Shown piece by piece: positions 60,224-64,000 of a stretch of 64,000 nt of DNA (positions within the stretch are counted from its first letter, which is position 1; every line of letters starts with the position of its first letter). Source of the DNA: Acidobacteriota bacterium. GTDB lineage: Bacteria > Acidobacteriota > Terriglobia > Bryobacterales > Bryobacteraceae. The stretch spans positions 124,001-188,000 of the forward strand of contig JAPKYZ010000021.1 of the NCBI GenBank assembly GCA_026394055.1, read 5' to 3'. Under the pieces are notes generated by a model. It was not told where the DNA came from. It saw only the letters and a program-made list of their open reading frames with translations, and made no database searches. A program made the position numbers and the translations under genes.

Positions 60224-62155
60224 TCATCGTTGTTCCGCCGTGGCCGCCAGCGGCCGGCTTTCAATCACCCGCTTCAGCAAGTGTGCGCTTGGGCTGTAGT
60301 CGGGCACGATCTCTTTCAACGCCAGCACCAACCGGCCGATGTCGCGCGTGGCGCACATCTCGCGGAGACGCTCCAGCCAGAGAAGCATGTCGGCCTCCGG
60401 CCGGCGGTCGCCGATGAAGATCCGGATCTTCTCGTGAGCGGTGGGCACGGTCTCTTCCAGCATCGTACTTACCTCTTCGTAGAGCTTCTCGCCCGGCCGC
60501 ATACCCGTAAAGTTGATGGCAATGTCGTCATCCGGCCTAAGTCCAGATAGAAGGATCAAGTTCTTTGCTAAGTCAACGATCTTTACCGCTTCGCCCATGT
60601 CCAACACGCAGATCTGGCCGCCACGCCCATTCACCGCGGCCTGCAGGACCAGCTGGCAGGCTTCAGGAATGGTCATGATGAAGCGCCGCATTTCCGGATG
60701 CGTCACGGTGACTGGGCCCCCGGCCGCGATCTGCTTCTTGAAGATCGGAATCACGCTGCCGTTGGAGCCGAGGACATTGCCAAAACGCACGGCGACGTAC
60801 TTGGTTCGTCCATTTTGCTGGGCCAGCAGCAGCAGTTCAGCAATCCGCTTGGTGGCGCCCATCACGTTGGTCGGCCGCACCGCCTTGTCGGAGGAGATCA
60901 TCACGAAGTCCTCGACACCAGATTCTCCCGCGGCCATGGCCAGGTTGTAGGTGCCGATCACGTTATTCTCAATCGCCTCAAACACGTGCGCCTCCATCAG
61001 GGGCACATGCTTGTAAGCGGCAGCATGATAGACCACCGACGGCGAGTATTGGCGCAAGACTTCGTCCAGACGCGCCCGGTTCTGAATGCTGCCGATTTCG
61101 GCATGGAACGCCGTCTGCGGGAACGTCTGGCGCATTTCGCGTTCGATTTCAAATAGGGGCGACTCCGCGATTTCGAACCCGACAATCCCGGCCGGGTTGA
61201 AGCGGGCAATCTGCCGGCACAGTTCGGAACCAATGGACCCCGCCGCGCCAGTCACCATCACCACCCGACCGGCCAGGGCGGCGCGGATCCGCTCCTCTTC
61301 CAGGCGCACCGGCGTGCGGCCCAGCAAGTCCTCCACCGCCACGTCCCGGATCTGGTTCGCCAGCCCGCGCCCTTGGATCACCTCCGCCAGCGCCGGGATC
61401 GTCCGGCAACGCACTCCCGCCTGATGACACCGGGCGAGCACGTCGGTCATCTGGCGGCCGGTTGCGGAGGGAATGGCGATCAGTACCTCGTCCACCTTGT
61501 GCCGCAGGGCCAGTTCGGCCAAAGCCGTTCCTGGCCCCAGCACCTTGATGCCGTGAATGGCGAGCCCCAGCTTTTGGGTATTGTCATCCACAAAGCCCGC
61601 CACTCGATAGTGGAGCGTCGCGTTCGACCGCAGCTCGCGGACCAGCGTAATGCCCGCCTCACCGGCGCCATAGATCAGAACGCTCTTCTGACCTTCGATC
61701 CCATTCCCATTCCGGAGCGAATCTTGCAAGATGCGAGTGACGACCCGCACCCCACTGGTGGCCAGCGAGCAGACGATCAGGTCCAGCAGGTAGAGCGACC
61801 GGGGGAAGCCCCGTGGCGCCAACGCGAAGATCACCGCCGCGCTCGCGAGGGTGCCGAGGACATTGCCAACGGCAATCCACAAGACATCGTGGATCGAGAC
61901 CAGCCGCCACCATCCCCGGTCAAGGCCACACAGACGGAAGACGACCGTCTTCACCAGCACCCATATGGGCAACGCCCACACGAAATACTGAAAGTAGGCC
62001 GCGGGTACGGTAAAATCAAACCGCAATAGGAAGGCGGCCACGCCGGAGAGAATGAAAATACAGATCTGCACGGCCCACACCAGCAGCCGTGGCACCTTCT
62101 CCATGTCCTTGATTCTATCGAGCCAACTGAACAAACTAAGCTTAGGTCCGGGCAT
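60224..62155 (-). CDS. Membrane-bound nucleotide-sugar 4,6-dehydratase (CapD/WbpM/PglF-like)
   Basis: A 643-residue enzyme. Four N-terminal spans (VQICIFILSGVAAFLLRF; VLWIAVGNVLGTLASAAVIFAL) lead to a degenerate Rossmann region (YGAGEAGITLVREL) and then the catalytic SDR domain: VTGAAGSIGSELCRQI near residue 295, AAYKHVPLMEAHVFEAIENN, and the SSDKAVRPTNVMGATKR region with the altered catalytic triad of this family. It removes water from UDP-GlcNAc to give the 4-keto-6-deoxy precursor for N-acetylated deoxy sugars. The methyltransferase gene overlaps its start by 14 bases. Confidence 0.92.
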   Translation of the reverse strand: MPGPKLSLFSWLDRIKDMEKVPRLLVWAVQICIFILSGVAAFLLRFDFTVPAAYFQYFVWALPIWVLVKTVVFRLCGLDRGWWRLVSIHDVLWIAVGNVLGTLASAAVIFALAPRGFPRSLYLLDLIVCSLATSGVRVVTRILQDSLRNGNGIEGQKSVLIYGAGEAGITLVRELRSNATLHYRVAGFVDDNTQKLGLAIHGIKVLGPGTALAELALRHKVDEVLIAIPSATGRQMTDVLARCHQAGVRCRTIPALAEVIQGRGLANQIRDVAVEDLLGRTPVRLEEERIRAALAGRVVMVTGAAGSIGSELCRQIARFNPAGIVGFEIAESPLFEIEREMRQTFPQTAFHAEIGSIQNRARLDEVLRQYSPSVVYHAAAYKHVPLMEAHVFEAIENNVIGTYNLAMAAGESGVEDFVMISSDKAVRPTNVMGATKRIAELLLLAQQNGRTKYVAVRFGNVLGSNGSVIPIFKKQIAAGGPVTVTHPEMRRFIMTIPEACQLVLQAAVNGRGGQICVLDMGEAVKIVDLAKNLILLSGLRPDDDIAINFTGMRPGEKLYEEVSTMLEETVPTAHEKIRIFIGDRRPEADMLLWLERLREMCATRDIGRLVLALKEIVPDYSPSAHLLKRVIESRPLAATAEQR

Positions 62156-62966
62156 GATGGTGGGATTGGTTACCTTCCCTGGTCAATAACGCCGATTCGC
62201 CGGGGCCAGCGGAATTCGGTCTTACGGTGGAGTCATCCGCGATAACATCGGCTCCCGCGGCTTGACTCCGGGCACTATCTCCATTGAGAGCCGCCCCAGG
62301 TGCCGCGGACGCGCGCCCCCAGTGGCAGCCCACTTTGGACTTCCAGATCCGCACGGAGTTGCCCCGATACGGGCAAGTCTCATTACGGTGCAGCTCAAAG
62401 CAACCACTGTTCTCGATCACCGCGGCATTCGAGTCGCCGTAGCAGAGTAGCCAAACTGTTCGATCAGCGTCACCTCGTGCGGCCAGGCAAGAGAAGACCT
62501 GGGTGAGCACCGCCCGATAGATCTCCGCATCGAAGGGATTAAAGAGGAAGAAGAAGTTGAACTCGCCGTAATGCTCAAACGTCACGGCATTCGCAGCGAT
62601 CACTTCGATGCGGTCTTCCAGATGCAGCACCTGCATGTTGCGCCGGGCAATCTCAACCAGGTGAGGCTCAACCTCGATCCCCGCCACCCGGCCGAACGGA
62701 AAGGCACTGCCAAACCACAGCACGCCTCCCTTGCCACAGCCGATATCGAGGAAGCTGTCACCTTTGCCAATCGGCAAGCCGCGAAGTATGTTCTCCACTG
62801 CCTTTCGCGACGTCAAAGCGTAGCCGCGATTGCCCTCGATGGAGATCGCTGATTTCGCTCTCATGGAGAAATCAAGCCCGCGAGGCTTCTCCAGGATCAG
62901 CCAGCGGAGCAGATATTCAACGTATCGGAGATATCTCTTGACGTAGATATTCAGCTTTGTCGGCAC
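62142..62966 (-). CDS. Class I SAM-dependent methyltransferase
   Basis: A 274-residue Rossmann-fold methyltransferase. Motif I is FLDIGCGKGGVLWF near residue 74, followed by GRVAGIEVEPHLVEIARRN and IEVIAANAVTFEHYGEFNFFFLFNPF (acidic and NPF motifs). The core ends about residue 216 (NSVRIWKSK). The final 58 residues are Ala/Gly/Ser-rich and unlike the fold, and run into the dehydratase gene; a lost stop codon is possible. Neighbours suggest a methyl group on a surface sugar, but the acceptor is unknown. Confidence 0.8.
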   Translation of the reverse strand: MPTKLNIYVKRYLRYVEYLLRWLILEKPRGLDFSMRAKSAISIEGNRGYALTSRKAVENILRGLPIGKGDSFLDIGCGKGGVLWFGSAFPFGRVAGIEVEPHLVEIARRNMQVLHLEDRIEVIAANAVTFEHYGEFNFFFLFNPFDAEIYRAVLTQVFSCLAARGDADRTVWLLCYGDSNAAVIENSGCFELHRNETCPYRGNSVRIWKSKVGCHWGRASAAPGAALNGDSARSQAAGADVIADDSTVRPNSAGPGESALLTREGNQSHHHART

Positions 62967-63146
62967 TTAGTCTCCTCCGGAGCGGCGCTATACTCTCGTT
63001 GCGGCAAGCTGGCCATTTCAACCCGAACGTCGTCCGTGCGTCCGTGAAGGGTAACTGCATGCGCGGGTCCTGCAACTACCCGCAGTTTGATTTGATGAAA
63101 CCCTAGCATATCGGCAATCAGGTGTACCTACCACCGTTGCGTTTCG

Positions 63147-64000
63147 TCACGACGATGGGGAAACCGCGGCGCGCCCTTCACGCCGGGCGGCGATTTGGCT
63201 GGCGATCGCCGCCACTTGGCTCTGCAGCGCGCGAGCGTTGGCGTCGAGATCGGCCGGCGGAAGGCTCCGCAAGTGCTCGACGTGCGCCTGCAACTTCTGG
63301 ACCTCGTTGCGGAAGACGTCCGGCGCGGCCTCTGGCGAATGCTGGTTGAAAATATTGCCGTAATCGCGGGACAAGATCACTTGCGTCGAGCCCAGGCGGA
63401 CGTGCTCGCTCAACACCAGCTCGGCACTCAACAACCCCTGCCCGAGCCGCGCGACGCCACCGATTCCCAACTTGATCCCCTGCTGGTGAACGATCCGCGC
63501 CATGTAATCGGCCAGGCCGCCCGAGACGATCTCGAACATGAAGTCAAGCTTGAGTGCCAGGTGAAGATCGTTAAGCCCGAGATGAACCTCGTCGATGCCC
63601 CCCGTTTCGAGAATCTCGCCGATTCGGGCCAAGGCCGGGGCTGTTTCGAGCAACAGACACGTCCTCGCTCGTCCGCGCACCCAGCCCACAAACGCGCTTA
63701 CGTCTTGCTTGTTGCTGAACATCGGCAGCATCAGGATGTCGGCGCCTTCCGCTAGGCAATCACCGATCTCGTCTTCCATCCCCTCATGCGGCGGATTGAT
63801 CCGCACCAGCAGTTGCGCCTTCTTCAAGATCGATCGAAGCCGCCTGACATCCGAGCGGGAATGTTCTGAGATGACAGTGTTGCCGAATGGTTGGCGCTCT
63901 CGCTTCCCAATAATCTCGAGATCGACCATCACTCGGTCGACACCCGCGCTCTCGGCTACCTGGGCCCGCCAAGGATCGTTGGTGATGTAGATGGTTTCCA
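63147..64000 (-). CDS. HpcH/HpaI-family aldolase (citrate lyase beta-like), 5' end at window edge
   Basis: Class II aldolase fold using a divalent metal and pyruvate-like enolates. Typical blocks: VMVDLEIIGKRERQ, LLVRINPPHEGMEDEI, GADILMLPMFSNKQDV, LLLETAPALARI and VHLGLNDLHLALKL. The frame remains open to base 64000 and the last readable codons are GAA ACC ATC TAC preceded by TG, so the start codon is probably ATG split by the window edge. Members in glycan clusters condense a ketoacid with a sugar; that role here is inferred from the neighbouring polysaccharide genes. The 180 bases on its 3' side hold nothing I can support. Confidence 0.78.
   Translation of the reverse strand, partial: ETIYITNDPWRAQVAESAGVDRVMVDLEIIGKRERQPFGNTVISEHSRSDVRRLRSILKKAQLLVRINPPHEGMEDEIGDCLAEGADILMLPMFSNKQDVSAFVGWVRGRARTCLLLETAPALARIGEILETGGIDEVHLGLNDLHLALKLDFMFEIVSGGLADYMARIVHQQGIKLGIGGVARLGQGLLSAELVLSEHVRLGSTQVILSRDYGNIFNQHSPEAAPDVFRNEVQKLQAHVEHLRSLPPADLDANARALQSQVAAIASQIAARREGRAAVSPSS

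Noticed and set aside
61180..61200. GGGTTCGAA on the minus strand resembling a tRNA T-loop
   Set aside because: It lies inside the CapD-like coding region and no cloverleaf arms surround it.

Overview
This window reads as a chromosomal segment of a GC-rich acidobacterium, most like the Bryobacter/Solibacter group. This is an inference from gene content: a DUF1549/DUF1553 plus DUF1501 pair, two Tat-exported sugar-phosphate-isomerase-like proteins, an exported creatininase, a formylglycine sulfatase, a GlcG-like protein, an acyl-CoA mutase large subunit lacking its B12 domain, and a FliW-CsrA-flagellin locus. I saw no rRNA, tRNA, CRISPR array, prophage or intact transposon. No stretch over about 300 bases lacks a gene; the longest gaps (about 270, 255, 245, 205 and 200 bases) carry the regulatory structures listed.

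Layout. 1-4.3 kb: truncated acyl-CoA mutase, an AAA ATPase whose start codon is unclear, rlmN, and a RelBE-type toxin-antitoxin pair with a palindromic operator. 4.3-10.5 kb: DUF3291 fusion protein, exported sorbosone-dehydrogenase-like protein with a pentaheme cytochrome, an RsbQ-like hydrolase with a frameshifted PAS kinase, a small Cys4 protein and a BNR-repeat protein. 10.7-20.2 kb: housekeeping genes (pyruvate kinase, uppP, ftsK, OsmC, RluD-type synthase) mixed with exported proteins and a tandem pair of acidobacterial hypotheticals. 20.2-34.4 kb: exported or stress-type enzymes, Fic protein, GlcG, orphan HicB, AlkD-like protein, the DUF1549/DUF1501 run, an unrecognised paralogous pair, and the sulfatase. 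34.4-44.7 kb: hybrid histidine kinase, KDPG aldolase, MarR, then a TetR-TolC-HlyD-ABC-ABC-permease-permease export operon. 44.7-51 kb: a motility island with a TPR glycosyltransferase, a giant 1118-residue flagellin, csrA and fliW. 51-64 kb: recA, then surface polysaccharide genes (nucleotide-sugar dehydrogenase, FecR-like protein, O-antigen ligase, Wza-like export protein, VanZ, CapD-type dehydratase, methyltransferase, HpcH/HpaI-type aldolase).

How they work together. FliW and CsrA lie directly upstream of flagellin, whose leader is rich in GGA motifs, fitting the known FliW-CsrA-flagellin partner switch; the adjacent TPR transferase is a candidate flagellin glycosyltransferase. From 52 kb on, the genes fit production, ligation and export of an envelope polysaccharide, with paired direct repeats between the divergent FecR-like gene and the ligase/export operon as a candidate control site. 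A palindromic REPIN-like repeat family (two doublets, one singlet) sits at 3' ends of genes in the first 20 kb.
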